64,000 bases of DNA from Eonycteris spelaea (lineage: Eukaryota; Chordata; Mammalia; Chiroptera; Pteropodidae). Each line of letters begins with the position of its first letter. Within the stretch, counting starts at the first letter, position 1. The translations under genes were made by a program, and so were the position numbers. Where the stretch lies: positions 7,626,001-7,690,000 of the forward strand of contig PUFA01000006.1 in the NCBI GenBank assembly GCA_003508835.1, written 5' to 3'. Below the pieces are notes generated by a model. That model saw only the letters and a program-made list of their open reading frames with translations, was not told the DNA's origin and ran no database searches. Positions 23,020 to 36,609 of this stretch are shown one piece after another.

Positions 23020-24600
23020 AAATGAAATGCCCAGGACACAGAGAACAGGGAGCCTGGGCAGTGAGAGGCCTCTTAGCCCAGCAAAGAGCAGGAACAAGGG
23101 GCATCCATGAACTTGTGTTGAGACTTCTCAAAGCCTGGCTTTGCCAGCCCTGGGAGACATCCCACCCCACCAGAAACCATCAGCAGAGGCAGGAAGAAAG
23201 GCACAAAGAGGCCTTGGCAGGGGTCATGGGACCCTCCAGGGTGGCAGCTGAGGCCACAGCATGTTCAAAACCAAAATGCTCAGAGATCTGCCGTGGACAA
23301 AGCTAGGCACACAGTGCCACCTACTGGCCATTAGGGAAAAGATACGAGAAATCTGCTATAGAGGGGAGACTGGGGCTTTCCAGCCCCCAAGGGCCAGCTT
23401 TGGGGGTCTCCCCAGGAAGGTACCAGATTGGGTCCCTGGTCCTTCTCCCTGCCTCAGGGCCCACTCAGATCTCCTGGGAAGGCCCAGAAAAAAGGTGGTG
23501 ACCAGGCTGATGGGGCAGGCACAACTCTCCAAACTGAGCATTACAGAAATGGCAAGTCCCAGGGTCTGCCTCACCCCATCCCTCCATCCTGGAAAGAAAC
23601 ATCTTCGACTCAAATCTGCAAGACTTAGCTGTAGACGGAGGATCTCAGGGAAGAGGGGGGCCATTTCCCGACCTGGGGGAGCCACAGTCTGGTCGGGCTA
23701 AAGGGGTTGAAAGTAGAAACTGCCGTGGGGTGGGTGCTCTCTGGGCTGCCCCTTCTGGCTCAGCTTAGGGACATGCAAAGGTCTGCAGGTGAGAAGGAGC
23801 CTGGGCTGTGGGGGAGTGTGGGGTGCAGTGGGGGGTTCTGAAAGCAAGAGGAACCCCATGAAAACTGTTATTAACTCGTGAGACTCGGTTCCTCCGAGGG
23901 TCAGGCTCATGGACAGGGTTATTCCCAGCTCTGCCCACTGATGGTAAATGTCATCCTCTCTCTGTCTGGGCCTCTGTGTTTCTCCATCTGTGAAATGGGA
24001 CAGGGACAGGGGACCCAGGTCCGTCCTGAGCCCAGACCCACAGCCCAGGCTGCTACCTCAAATTTCTGCTTTCTCATGTCCAGGAGGAAGCCCTGCTTCT
24101 CTGAGACCGGTGGCTGATTCCTCTTTCCCAGGAATGGAGGACAAGCCCAGTTGTGAGTGCAGGACCTTAGAAGGAAGAGGGTGCACTGATGTCCAGGCCA
24201 GGGATAGAGCAGGGTTGGGGAAACTAACCAGCATACCCTCAGGTCAGGCAGCCAGCGGACTCCTCCACACCCTTCCACCCAATATGGGGCTCCTCTGGTC
24301 CCCTCACCTTGCCGCCAGCAGACGGGAGGAGGACAGGGGGCAGGCTCCACAGCACACCGACCTGCCAAAGAGCCCACGCGTTCCTTCCCTCTCCCAGAAG
24401 CCTTCTCTGAACCAGAGCGCAGTTTGTAATGTGGAGACTTTGCCCTTGGAAAGCCCCCATAACATGTGGCCGGCCACCCATGTCACATTTGGGGTCATCA
24501 ATATTTCCTCCTCCCACTGAAGAGAAAGTGTCCTGTGTCTTGCGCCCCTGATCACCTCCAGTCAGTGTCCAAGTCCTCTTGATGACCCTTCCTCAAAATC
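23020..24600. other. Interval without recognised genes
   Basis: Ordinary GC-moderate sequence with many mutually overlapping ORFs and no family match. Confidence 0.3.
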
Positions 24601-25200
24601 TCTCAAGTTGATGTTTTTCTCTTTCCCATGACCTAGCCCAACAACATTCTCTCCACGGCGCCCCCTGCCTTATCCACACCCTGAGAGCAAGCAGTACGTT
24701 CCGACCCATGTGCCCCTCTCCACTCCAGCCACAAAGGGCAGCTCCAGGAGCTCCTCTCCCCACGCGGGCAGCCCAACCTGGAGGACGCAGGAGCGGCAGT
24801 GGGATCCTCCCCTCCCCTGGGAGCAGAGCACGAAAACGCGGCACCTCGACGTGCTGCTGGAGTTGAATCTCAGGTCCCAGGCATTGGCAGGATGCCCCGG
24901 CAGCCCAGAGCGCTGCACTGAGGATGAGGACCACTACCAAGCCACTGTCAGGAGTCGGCAGGGGTCCCAAGGGGTCCCCAGCCCCAAGATCCAGCCCCCA
25001 ACCCCACTTACCCCACCAGCCTCTCCTCCAGTGTCTCCCTGGGTCCGTCCCACATCTGTTTGCCCCGAAGGCTGTGTGTTTGTCCCAGTAAGAGGAATTC
25101 ACGGGAAACTGAGAGGCAGGAGGAATGGAGAAGCCGGGCATGTCTCAGCACCCTCCCGCCTCAGGAGGCATCTCTGAAGCCGCTGCGTCTCCTTCCATGG
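24600..25200. other. GC-rich block with long overlapping ORFs on both strands, function unknown
   Basis: A 155-codon plus-strand ORF and a 182-codon minus-strand ORF overlap here. Neither shows a family I recognise. The minus ORF has a hydrophobic stretch (LVVVLILSAALWAAGA) but no downstream domain. Their overlap in GC-rich DNA makes chance the simplest explanation. Confidence 0.3.
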
Positions 25201-25584
25201 CTCCAGCTCGGGGCTGGCAGGCCCACAGGCGGCCCGCTCAGCCCTGTGTTCCAGGAACCCTACTCCTCTCTTTGTCTCTCCTGCCTAAGAGTGGTCATGG
25301 CTTCCAGCTCTTAATGGTCTCTTCGTTTGCCTCACTGTCCCCTGGTTGACTAGTCAGCGCCTTCTATTAGCAGTGGAGCCAATTTCCTGCATTAAATTCC
25401 CTCTATTAAATACTTAAATATTTAAATACAGTGGTTTCCATTGCCCTGGGTTGGCCCTTCCCTCTGTAGGGCTTCCCCAAAAAAAGCCCTGGTTCTGCTT
25501 CTTTTCTCCACAACAGTGCTGGATGGAGGAGCTTCAGAGACCCGGAAACCCCCACCATGCCCAGCCCTCCCAACACGTGTGTAT

Positions 25585-25585
25585 G

Positions 25586-25627
<42 letters not shown>
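25585..25627. repeat. (CA)n microsatellite
   Basis: About 21 uninterrupted CA units. Confidence 0.95.
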
Positions 25628-25628
<1 letters not shown>

Positions 25629-26409
25629 CCCTTTCCTCTCTCCCTTAGTACAAGGAGGAGCCATCCCTTAGAAACACAAAGGGACCTAGCCCTCCACTGA
25701 GGAGAAGGGATGCTTTTCTTTTCTTCCTGCGTGACTCACCCCCCTGGCCAGGACAGGTGGAAGGGCTTCAGAAAAGAAGAAAGAAAAACATGCTTTCCAT
25801 CTGCCAGGCTCTGCAGGTACAACTGTGTGGAATGACCTGCCTCCCTCAGCTTCCCAGTCCACCTGAGTAATTCTGCTCAAAGGAGAGCAAAATTAGGTGC
25901 CCCACCTAAGAAGTCACAGCCCCCACATCAGACCCTGACTCTTGCTGGCCTCGCCTCACCTCTCACTCCCTAAGGGTTGGGTTCATCCCTCAGGTTCTAC
26001 CTAGGGGTGCCCCATTATCTGCCAGCATAGCTCCATCCACCTTGAACTACACAGGGGCACTTTCTCATCCTTGGAGCAATCTGTCACTTTTCTGTGGCTC
26101 ATGCACCTGCCCCTTGAACACAGGCAAAATCCTCTCTCCACCATGAGATAAAGGGCAGCAGCTTCCAGCACTGGGCCTCTTAATGCTTCCTTGGCAGCCC
26201 CAGGTCTGAGGCAACACTCATGCCCCTTCTTGCAGTGACTGGCATCACCCAAGGCTCGCCCCGTTAAGGTTTCAGCAAAGGGCACTCACAATCAGCTTGC
26301 TCAATCCCTTACCACTGATGTTGGCAGCATTGACATGACACTGGGCAAGTGTAAGGGAGCAGAGGAGGAATCCCACAGCAGCAGCTCCACGTGGCTGACA
26401 GACGATGGA

Positions 26410-26443
26410 TAGGGTAGGGTAGGGTAGGGTAGGGTAGGGTAGG
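26410..26443. repeat. (AGGGT)6 pentanucleotide repeat
   Basis: Six perfect AGGGT units followed by AGG. A telomere-like G-rich pentamer with at least four GGG tracts, so G-quadruplex capable. Confidence 0.95.
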
Positions 26444-26454
26444 AGAGAATAGGA

Positions 26455-26600
26455 GCTGAGCACACAAACCTTAAAGCCTAAGTTCTCACCCTGGCTCAGC
26501 CACTTTCTGGGGAGCCTCAAGTCGGTTACTTAACCTCTCTTGTTCATCTACAAAATAGGGATGCCACTGGTAGCTGCCTCTTTGATCTGTTATGTGGTTC
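26455..26600 (+). repeat. MIR SINE, plus strand
   Basis: CCCTGGCTCAGCCACTTTCT, GTCGGTTACTTAACCTCTCT, CATCTACAAAATAGGGATGC: MIR core. Confidence 0.8.
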
Positions 26601-26619
26601 CCCTCTCCTTTCGTTCAAG

Positions 26620-28565
26620 TCAAAATGTCCTCCACGTTGGTGTCCAGGTTACATTAACCACACTCCGTTGACATGTGTCTTCTCCCCCGAGATAAACCCA
26701 CATGTTCCAGCCTCCCTGGAAGCTAGGTGTGTATGTCACTGTGCCCTGCCTCTCAAATGTTGTGTGACAGCTTCTGGACTTTTACTTAAAAGAAAGATGG
26801 AGCTTGCCTTCTGCACCCTGGCTTTATCCCATCCTGCAAACTTTCCCAAAACATGGATTTGCTATCGTAGGCCATGAGGATGGGGGTCACCCTGGGGATA
26901 GGGATAATAAGCTGCGGGCAGCCCATGTCTGTGAATGCTCCAGAGCCCTCGCCAGCCCTGGACATGATGTAGGAAAAAACTTCTCTCTTGTTTCAGCTCC
27001 CAAACACATTTTCCCAGTTGCCACATAGGCAGAAACAATGGCCTTGGGCACAGCCATTCCAGCTGGAGAAGCATTTCTCACCATCGGCAATCTTCAAAAA
27101 TTTCCCAGTTCAAGGCATTTTCATCAGGGAACCCACATGCCGATAGATACCTCCCTCACATCAATGATGCCACCTGGCAGGATATGCCTGGGAGCTGCAG
27201 GCATCCATCAATCCCAACCAAAAGGTTTTGGCTCTACCAGATAAGAAATGTCAGGTGCTCCAGGTAAGTTTCTCATGTGGGCTTCCTCCACTAGGAGTCG
27301 GATTCCCCATCTGTACTTGGTATCTGCTCTCTCAGACAAGAAGTGAGCTAGGTGGTCAAAGCCGTCTTGCAGGACAGTAGTTGGGGCATATGGGTTGTTC
27401 CCACTGCCCTTGGCAGTTTCTCATGAGTGCGTTTGACTATCCCAGTCCCACAGTAAGATAGAAGTGCCTTGGGGACAGTCTGATCCTTCCAGCCAGGGTC
27501 CCTGTTCTTCCCTTTGATCAGCTCCCTGCTTCTTTCTCCCCTCAGGAGGAAGGTGGAGATGAGAGCCCAGGCACCGCGTGGTGAACGGCTGCCATCCCTC
27601 ACCACCTCTGAAACTCTCACTCTTTCAAGACTCCCGTTGACCCTGGGGACCACTTCAGTGGCCTGTGAAAAGTCCCACAGGACAAAGCATCCTCATTCCT
27701 GAACCTGTTTTGACATGTTTGCTGGGCTTAGCAATGAGCCCGGTCCCAGGCTGCCCATCACATGAGCAGGCCTATCACCCTTCCATGTTTTGAGACCTCA
27801 CCCATCCGCCATTCCAGTCCTCACCTGAGTGGAATCCACACTCTCCGCATTTGTCACATCCCTGCTTCTTAAGCTTTTGGCTTCCATAGAGAACACCTCC
27901 TGTGCTCCTCCCCCAGGCACTCATAACCTTAAGGGTATCAGGGCGGTTCGGGGCAAGATGCCCCTGTACCTCAGATTTGAGCTGTTAATGCATCTGAGCC
28001 AGGTGAGATGCTGCACGCCTGTTACCTGGACTCAACCAAACTACCATGAACTTGCAGATCTTGCTGCAGCCCCTTATCCTGCCCATTAGCACCCCAACTC
28101 TTGAGAGTGACCAGAGGAAGCACCTATGACACAGTGGGCACAGGTGCCCCACAGAGGGCCCTGGAAGTTGTGACATGGTGAGGCAGCCTCAGGCAACCTC
28201 ACAGATAGTGGGCATCTGGAGGGCGGGAGCCAGAGAACACGGTGGTGCCACACGGTAACTCAAGCTGGTTGGCACTTTCCTGAACACCATGTAAAATCCC
28301 CTGGAGGCCTCCAGAAATAACTGGGTGAGAGCTTCAGGCTTCTGGTTATCTTGGTAAACAGATGGGGATAGAAGCCAGCCAAAGACAGGTCGTGACTGTC
28401 AATGTGACCCCATTGGTACATTTCTCAGGCTGGTGAGGCCTTGGGGAAAACTCTAGATGAAGAGCTTGTGCCCAGCCACCACCACCATCGCGATTCCCTT
28501 AACACAGAATCCTTTTTTCAAGGAGCCTCTGTCCCATTGTCCAGCCACCTAGGCTCAGGTGTTCA
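26620..28565. other. Interval without recognised genes; possible degenerate repeat
   Basis: Moderately GC-rich and nearly free of MIR/L2. The even texture suggests a long decayed element, but I could not name it and no frame stays open with a recognisable product. Confidence 0.25.
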
Positions 28566-28569
28566 GTGC

Positions 28570-28795
28570 ACCTTCAAAACTGTTTACGTGTATTGAACGC
28601 TTACTCTGCAGCAGACCTCATGCTAGGTAGTCTATAGGAATTACACTCATTAACCCTCATGGTGACTTTTTAAAGTAGACACAACGAAGACTCCTATTTG
28701 CAGCTGAGGAAATTCAGAAAAGTTATGCAACTTGCATGAGAGCCCTGAGCGAGTAATAGGCAGAGCTAGGACTTGAATAGAGGCAGTCTGTCCCC
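28570..28795 (-). repeat. MIR SINE, minus strand
   Basis: GTATTGAACGCTTACTCTGC, CATTAACCCTCATGGTGACT, TTTGCAGCTGAGGAAATTC: antisense MIR. Confidence 0.7.
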
Positions 28796-28799
28796 CAAA

Positions 28800-29585
28800 C
28801 CCCAGCTCTTCACCAGCATCCTACACGACTCAGTTGATGGTCAGTTCTTCCCTTGCTCCCTCTACAACTCTTTTTGCTGCTGTCGCTGCTACTACTTTCA
28901 TAATTTTAAAACCCACATATGCTTCATCTTTTTCCCAAAAGGATGTGAAAATGCTTTACAATGAGAAAGATTAATTCATTCAACAGATTCCTATTGCTCA
29001 AGGGGAAAAAAAAAATCAATTCCAAGGGTGCTATAGTTGCTGTGATTGATCCTGAAATTTAGTTTTGAGCTTCCTGGCAGCCAAGGCAAAAAATGAAACA
29101 CTAAGTTCTGACACTCTTACTATCAGAAAGGAGGAAGCAGATCATTTCCTCCACAGGGACAAATATTTCCAGGAACTAATTCTGAAATAGGCTTCTCATA
29201 TAGGGCCCCATGTCACAGACATGGTATGACATAATAAAAATGCAATCTTCTGTATAATTTGATGGCAAGAGCAGGTAAAGGGCTTGTAGTATAAAGAGGG
29301 GGTACCTAGCCCTCTTGGACACAACAGACTCAGGGGCCCCGCCATGTGGATTGTCTGTAGATTAGAGTCAGAAAAACTAGAATTTTCCCCACGTGTCTCA
29401 GCAATTGCTGGGTTTTGTCTTTTGAAAACAGAAAGCTATGGTTCATTTCCTGATGGGTCCCAAAGTACTACCTTTCAGGTGGGGGTGAAGGTGAGGGTGA
29501 AACAGAGCCCCAGGTTATGGAAACTAGAGATGCCCAAGAAGGGTAGTTTTATTCTAAAAGTTGAGATCATGCGCACATTCACTTA
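28800..29585. other. Interval without recognised genes
   Basis: No exon-like frame or clear repeat seen. Confidence 0.3.
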
Positions 29586-29815
29586 GATATTTATTGTCTT
29601 TTCTGTGCCAGGTTTTGCACTAAGTGGAGTGGAAACCAATGAAATAGATAACGCAGGGTTCCTAACCTCAAGAAATTAACTGAATCATTAACAGCAAAAC
29701 TTACCCTTTTTTTTTTGAGAACCTACTCTGGGTCAAGCACTGAGCTGGGTGTTTTGCATATAGTATCTCATTTGATATTTCGAATAAACCTTTACAATAA
29801 ATGTTATTATTGCTA
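29586..29815 (-). repeat. Two antisense MIR/L2-like fragments in tandem
   Basis: TATTTATTGTCTTTTCTGTG with CCAGGTTTTGCACTAAG, and AGAACCTACTCTGGGTCAAG with CACTGAGCTGGGTGTTTTGC, are two starts of the antisense SINE/L2 end. Confidence 0.55.
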
Positions 29816-30044
29816 ACCACAGCACAAGACTAGACAGAACCCAATCCCCACAGTACTGGGCCCCACAGTGGCACACACCAAACAAGAAGGCCACTGTTTG
29901 TCCAATAGACCTCATCTGGTTGGAGAAGCTTTCTAATCCAGAGTCCTAATGGGAACCCCACATCAACAACATCGAATGGCGTCCTTGTATATAAAATAAT
30001 TTCCGGTGAGAGATTTCAGGGTGGGAAAGGGGGGCTGTGTTCAA

Positions 30045-30640
30045 TTCAAAAAAAATTTACGGAACAATTTCTCCATGCCAGGCAGTGTGGATACCCAAAC
30101 AATAAGATACCATGCCTGATCTCAAGAAGTCCCAGTCTAGTAGAAAAGCATAAATGGTAACTTTCAACATGATCTGATGACTGCTCAGAGTGAAGTAAGC
30201 CCAGGGTACTTTGGAAAGACAAAGTAATCAACCCTGGAAGACAGAAGAGTCTTCTGACTTGGAGGAGGATCAGGGAAGACTTTCTTGAGGAAGTGGCACA
30301 AAAGATGAGTCTTATAAAATGAGTAAGATTTATCCAGATGGGAAAAAATGGGTGTGGGGAAAACAGTTGAAAAGGAACGTCAGACAGTAAGAAGAGCTTG
30401 GGAACAGGCAAGAAAACAGACAAATAACATGGAGCAAGACTTGGCAGAGAGAGGGTAGGATCCACAAAGAAGTCAGGGATTCCTAGAGCATGCAGTTTGA
30501 GGCTAGGAGCCATGGAGATGAGACTGGAAGGGCTAGCAGGATCCAAGCCTTGAGGAGCATGGACTTTACCATGAGGGCAGCGGGGATTGCTGAAAGATTT
30601 TAACCAGAGAGTGACCTGATTACATTTATGCTTTGCGAGC
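30045..30640 (-). repeat. L2 element, minus strand
   Basis: Follows antisense L2 3' order: TTCTCCATGCCAGGCAGTGT, GATCTCAAGAAGTCCCAGTC, GGAAGACTTTCTTGAGGAAG, GATTTTAACCAGAGAGTGAC. The antisense 166-codon ORF here is not a gene. Confidence 0.7.
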
Positions 30641-31984
30641 TTCTCTCTAGCCTCAGTATGGAGGCTGATTTAGTAGCCTGGAGACCGGAAGAACATACAA
30701 GTCACAAGAAAGAACATAGGGAGTTGCAAGGAAAGGGGGGTCCTCTTCCAGGAACATGGTGGATATTGGGCCCTCACACCACAAATCGACCAGATTCTTG
30801 AAAGGAGGTATCTTTTAAAGCATTGCTAAGCATGCGGAAAGCAACGAACGTCTCCAAGCCTACCAGCACCATCAGCAGAGAGATGGAAATAACTGAGAGT
30901 CGACATCTGGATGGCACCGGAGCTGTAAGGAAACAAGTGTGTGTTGCCCTGAGAGAAAATTCTACTTTCAGTAGATGAAGGATGGGCTAGAAGCAAGCAG
31001 GGGCTATCACCTTAACATTAACCCAGGGCCCTCAACAGAGGCTAAAGTGACCCCAGGTTAATGGTGTCTCTTGACCTTTGACAAAAGCAAATAAATCCCC
31101 TCTGGAGGACAGAATAGCCAATTAGGCACTCAGGATTTGCAAAGAATACACATATAAACCCACAATTTAAAAAAAAAATCAAATACACAAGGAGGTGAGA
31201 CTGAGCAGAAACAACAAACAGTAGATTTAGACCCATAACCATGTCAGAAATTGTGATTGTTATAGTTATGTATATGAGATAGCTGATTGAAATTTTTAAA
31301 GAAAAGACAAAATCATAAGAATGAAATCATAAGAATGACCAAGGAAATAATAATAAAACAGGAAATAATAATAAAAAAAGACTAGTCAGGTCTGGAAAAG
31401 GATAAAATAGAACTTTTAAAAATAAAAATGATAACTGTTGAACTGAAACCCAACAAAAGGGTTAGACAGCATATTAGACACAATCAATGAGACAAAGAAT
31501 GATCTAGAAGAGAAAGCTGAAGGAATTACACAGATTGCAGCACAGAGAGAAGCAAATGAAAAATCTGAGAGAAAAGTGAAAAGTTATGGCGGACAGAGTG
31601 AAAGTCCCAGAAAGCGAATAGAGAGAAAAAGGCGGAGAGGCAATATCTGAAGAGATAATGGCTGAGAATTTTCCAGAACTGAGGAAAGCATGACTCCACA
31701 GACACTGGGAGTATAATACATGTCTAATGAGATAAATAAAAAGAAATCCACATCTAGTCATAGTGTGGTGAGACTGCAAAACACCAAAGACAAAAATCTT
31801 AAGAGCAGCTGCGTAGAAAAGACAAAAGGAAAGATAGTGAGACATCAATACACCTCTCAAAAGCAAACGTGAAACCTGAAGACGGGGTAACTTGAAAGCA
31901 CTGAGAGAAAATAACTGTCGACCTAGAGCTGTGAACTTAGCAAAACGGTCTTTAGAGGCTGAGGGTGAAATGCCACTATAGAAG

Positions 31985-32110
31985 AAGGATGAAGAGAGGA
32001 GGAGGAGAAAGAGGAGGAGAAGAAGGAGAATGAGCAGTAGAAGGAAAAGAACGAGAAGGAGGAGAAGGAGGAGCAGAGGAGGAGGAGAGAAAGGAGGAGA
32101 GGAAGAAGAT
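31985..32110. repeat. (GGA)n/(GAA)n purine tract
   Basis: Almost uninterrupted A/G over 120 bases (AGGAGGAGAAAGAGGAGGAG). Reverse-strand Ser/Phe/Leu-rich ORFs are artefacts. Confidence 0.9.
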
Positions 32111-32139
32111 AGAGATAATATGTCTCTGCCATAAATTCC

Positions 32140-32900
32140 TAAGTAATAGGAGCACTTGGAGCATCTTTAGTTCTAATATTTGGTCTTTGATCCTGCTTTC
32201 TAACAGAGCTCCTCAATCCCTTGGAATTCCTGGATGATAAGAGCTTCTTTTGTTCTAATAAGGTAACTCCGGTGGGCTCCTGAATGGTTTCTGGATGCCA
32301 GCTGGTCACCAGAAAGACCAAGCCATGATTAGAAGCTTGGAATTTTCAGCCACCCCGACTCTCCTAGAAGGGAGAAGGGCTGAAAATGGAGTTAATGATC
32401 AATCATGCCTAGGTGAGGAAGCCTCTCTAAAATCCTAAATGCACAGGGTTCAGGGAGCTTTCAGGTCTGTGAACACAGCCCCGTATGGGGAGGGACACAC
32501 CCCAATTCCACAGGGACAGAAGCTTCCGCACTCAGGACCCTCTCAGACCTCGCCCTCCGTATCTCTTCATCTGGCTGTTCATCTGTATCCTTTATATATC
32601 CTTTTAAACTGGCAAATGTAAGTATGTGTTTCCTGCGTTCTATAAGCAGCTCTAGCAACTAATCAAACCTGAGGAGGGGGTCACAGGAACCTCCGATTTT
32701 TAGCCAAGTTGGATAGAAGTTGTGGGTAAACTGGGGACCTATTATTTGTGATTGGCATCTCAAGTGGTAGGGAGGAGGGAAGTCTTGTGGGACTGAGTCC
32801 CTAACTTGTTAGATCTGACACTATCCCCAAATACACAGTGTCGGAATTGAGTTAAATTGCAGTTGGTGTCATGGAGAACTGCTTGGTGAGGGAAAAGACG
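32140..32900. mobile_element. LTR-like medium-reiterated repeat inserted in the L1
   Basis: Blocks AACTAATCAAACCTGAGGAG, GGGGGTCACAGGAACCTCCG and TTGTGGGACTGAGTCCCTAA match the order of a widespread old mammalian LTR. The family is not named, and the boundaries are estimated from where L1 text stops and resumes. Confidence 0.5.
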
Positions 32901-35900
32901 TCCACACATTTGATGACCAAGGGTGTTAGAAGTGAAGTGTTTTGTCTGAATAGGAGACACGGGAGGAAGAAAGAACTGCATCTTTCTCTGTATAGGGAAA
33001 AAAACTGGGTGGTTTTTCTTATAGCTGTCAGCAAGTCTTTACTAAAGGAACCTCTGAAGAATGTGCTATAATAAAAACAGGAATTTCTCAGAAGGAAAGT
33101 CCGGTACACAAAAAAGAATGGTGAGCAAAGAAATTGATAAGCATGTAGAAAAATCTACATGAACACTGTATAAAATAATAACAATATGTGGGAATAGAAA
33201 GAACTAAAATAGTGCACAAAAATGGTATGTAAATCTGTAAAAGATAAAAGTTAAAGGGTTCAAATGTCGTATTATTTAGGAAGGGGTTTTATGCAGGATA
33301 GAATTTCAAAAGCAACCACTAGAAATACAGGAGTATATAAATTTCAAATCAATAAAAAGCATAAGAAAAGATAGACTAAGAAAAGAAACAGACTCAGCAA
33401 ATCCAAGGTAGGGAGAAGCAAGAAAGGAGGGGAAGAAGGCATAAGGAGAAAAAATAGAATAAGAAAGAAAACAAACATAAGTCGAAAAATATCAAGAATC
33501 GCAATCAACTTTAAAGGACTAATGTGCCATTTAAAAGACATAGTGTTGGATTGGATTTTTTTAATCCAGCTCTTTGCTGTTTATCATGCGTGGCACATTA
33601 AAAATAAGGAGATGGGTGGAAAGACAATGCAAAGACTAATCGAAAGAAAACTGGACACAGCTACACTAAAATCAGAAGGTGAAAAAAAGACAGGCTTTAT
33701 GATGACATAGAGCATGATCAGGAATAAGAAAGGTCAGCGCTTAAAGGTGAAATGTCACTTTTCTTAGAAGACGCAACAATCGTAAATCAGCATATACCTA
33801 ACAAAATAGCCTCAAAAATTAGAAAACAAAACCAATAGAACTGCAGAAGGAAACAGAAAAACCCATAGGGGTAGATTTGAATACTCAACTCTCCATTACT
33901 GGTAAGTCAAGTAGACAGAAAATTAGCCAAAGAGGATTTGAACAATATAACAAGCTAGGTTCAATGGAAGTCTACAGAACTCTCCATCCGACAATAGAAA
34001 CTAACTTCTCACGCACACATTTCATTAAATTGTTATAATTGGTCATGTTCTAAGTTATAAAGTGAGTCTTAATTCCACAGAATCATCATCACACAGGTCG
34101 TGCTCTCTGACTACACTGCATTTGAGTTAGAACTCGGTAAGAAACAGATACATTTTAAATTCCCATACATTTGGAAATTTCTAACTTTTCTTCTGAGTAA
34201 TTCATAAGTCAAAGATAAAATCAGAATAGAAATTTTAAAACACTTGGATCAGAATAATGAAAACGGTACCTATCAAACCTGTGGGAGGGCCAAAATGGTG
34301 CTTTCAGTAAAAGGGAGAGCCTTGAAAATTTATGTTAGAAAAGTTTTTAAAAAATCAAAAAATTAATGAACTAAGCACACGACTTAAGAAGTTATAAAAA
34401 TAACCATGGACTAAGTCAAAGAAAACCCCAAATAGTAATAAATAAAGCTAAGAAGAGAAATTCATTAAATCAAAGCAAAGAAACAGTAAAAAAAAAAAAG
34501 CAACAAAGTCAGAAATTAGTTTATTGAAAAGATTAATAAAAAGACAAACCTCTGGAAAGACTGATCAAAAATTTTTTTTAAAGTCACTAAAATTTTGTAT
34601 TAAAAAAATTTTAAAGGAACATATTTACAGATCCAGAAGAGATTAGAAAGACAAAGTGAACACTGTGAACAACTCTACATCAAGGAATAAATCTTTCCAA
34701 TTTATACAAACTCTTACAGAGATTAGAAAAATACTGTGCACTCCCTGACCCATTCCATGAGGACAGTATAACCTTGATTCCAAAATCTAAGAAAGAGAGT
34801 GTGAGAAAAGAAAATTATAGGCCAATTTTACTCAAGAGCATAGAAGCAAAATGAGGTAATAACAACCTGAATCCAGCAGTGCATAAAAATGATAATATAT
34901 TCTGACCAAGATGGGTTTATCCTAGAATTGCAAGAATGTTTTAATATTATAAATCTATAAATGTTATTCATCACACTAACAAATTAATTTAGAAAACCAC
35001 ATTATTTTTCAATAGATACAGAAGGATTTGATATGATTTAACACTTACACATGATTTTTTAACTCTCAACAAATTAGGAATAAAAGGGACATTTCATAAA
35101 CAGTAAAAGTTACCTACCCGAGACCTTTAGAAAACTTTATTCTTAATGAGAAATATTAGCATTTTCTTTAAAACAGTGAACAAGAGAAAGATGCTCACTA
35201 CCACTGTTTCTCTTCAAAGCCAAACTGGTAATCCTATCTGGTACAGTAACAGGAAAATGAAATAAAACATAAAGATTAGAAGGAAAGAAGTGTGCATTGT
35301 TCACAGATTACATGTTTATTTGCATAGAAAACCTCAAAATCTACAAAGAAAATGTTAGAATAAGAGATTTAACAAAGTTGCCAGATTTTTTTTTAATAAT
35401 ATATAAGAGGAAAGGAGAAAGATATCTTTTCCTAAGGGGAAAAAAATCAATTGCATTTAGGAGGTGTAATTTTCAAATACATATTATTTAAAATTGCAAC
35501 AAGACCATAAGGTAATCAGGAATAAAATGCTTTCATGGGGATAGGGACACTCAATATTTAAAACTGTCAATTCTTTCTGTAAAATCCATGCAACTCCAAT
35601 TGAGATCACAAAAGAATTTTTGTGGATCTAGACAAGCTAATTCTAAAATATGTTAGAAAAACCAAAGCCCAAGAATAGACGCTGCTGGCAAAAGTCAATA
35701 AATCAATAAGGTGAGGGGCCTTGGTCCACCGGACAGACATCAAGACTCAACGAAGGCAAAGTGAGAGAAGGCAGCATCGACACAGGGGTGGTCAAATGGA
35801 CCAAAGGCACAGGATGGAGAGCCTCAAAGTAAATCCATGGAAAGTTTACACAGGACACAGATAGACACTGCTGACCCCTGGGGGGGAAAAAAATTTCATC

Positions 35901-36592
35901 TTTTTCCTACGTCAATTTCAGTGAGACCTTGCATATCCAAGCAGAAAAAAAAATGAAATCGGATCCTTTCCCCAAATTATAAATGATATCAGTCCCAGAT
36001 GGATTAAAGCCTTCAATACGAAAGGCAAAATCTTTCAACGCCGAGAAGAAAATACAAGAGCATATCTTTACGACCTCGGAATAGGAAAGGCTTTCTTCAG
36101 CAAGATAAAAAGCATCCACCATAAAGGAAAATATTCATAAATTCAGTTATATGAACACTAAGAACTTCTCTCCATCAAGACTTCACAAAGAAAATGCAAG
36201 GACAGGCCACCCACCGGGAGAAGTTGTTTGCGACATACACCACTGAGAGCCCAGTTGAAAACATGAGCTAAAGACATGGACAGCGTTTCTCAGACGTAGA
36301 ATATGAAAGACACATCAACACATGAAAAGCAGATCGACTTCATTAACAATCAGCACCATACAAGTTAAGACAACATGAGCTACAATTTTACACCATGTTG
36401 GCAAAAATGAAGAAGTCTGACACCACTGAGGCTGGTAAGGCTGTGGATCAGCAGGGATATTTACACTCAGCTGCTGGGAATGTAAATCAGCGCAAGCCTT
36501 TTGGAAAACAAGATGCCATTTGTAACTTTGAACATTTGCATATCCTATTTGCCCAGCAATTCTTCTAAAGAAACTCATGAACTTATGCAACA

Positions 36593-36609
36593 AGAAAGAT
36601 GTACAAGAA
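36593..36609. repeat. Target-site duplication, left copy, of the TOMM6 retrocopy
   Basis: AGAAAGATGTACAAGAA matches the right copy at 37187-37203 (AGAAAGAAGTTCAAGAA) in 15 of 17 positions. L1 sequence runs up to this copy and resumes after the other. Confidence 0.75.

Noticed and set aside
31504..32164. Minus-strand hydrophobic ORFs suggesting membrane proteins
   Set aside because: Antisense of L1 ORF1 remnants and a GGA/GAA purine tract, which read backwards as Phe/Leu/Ser.
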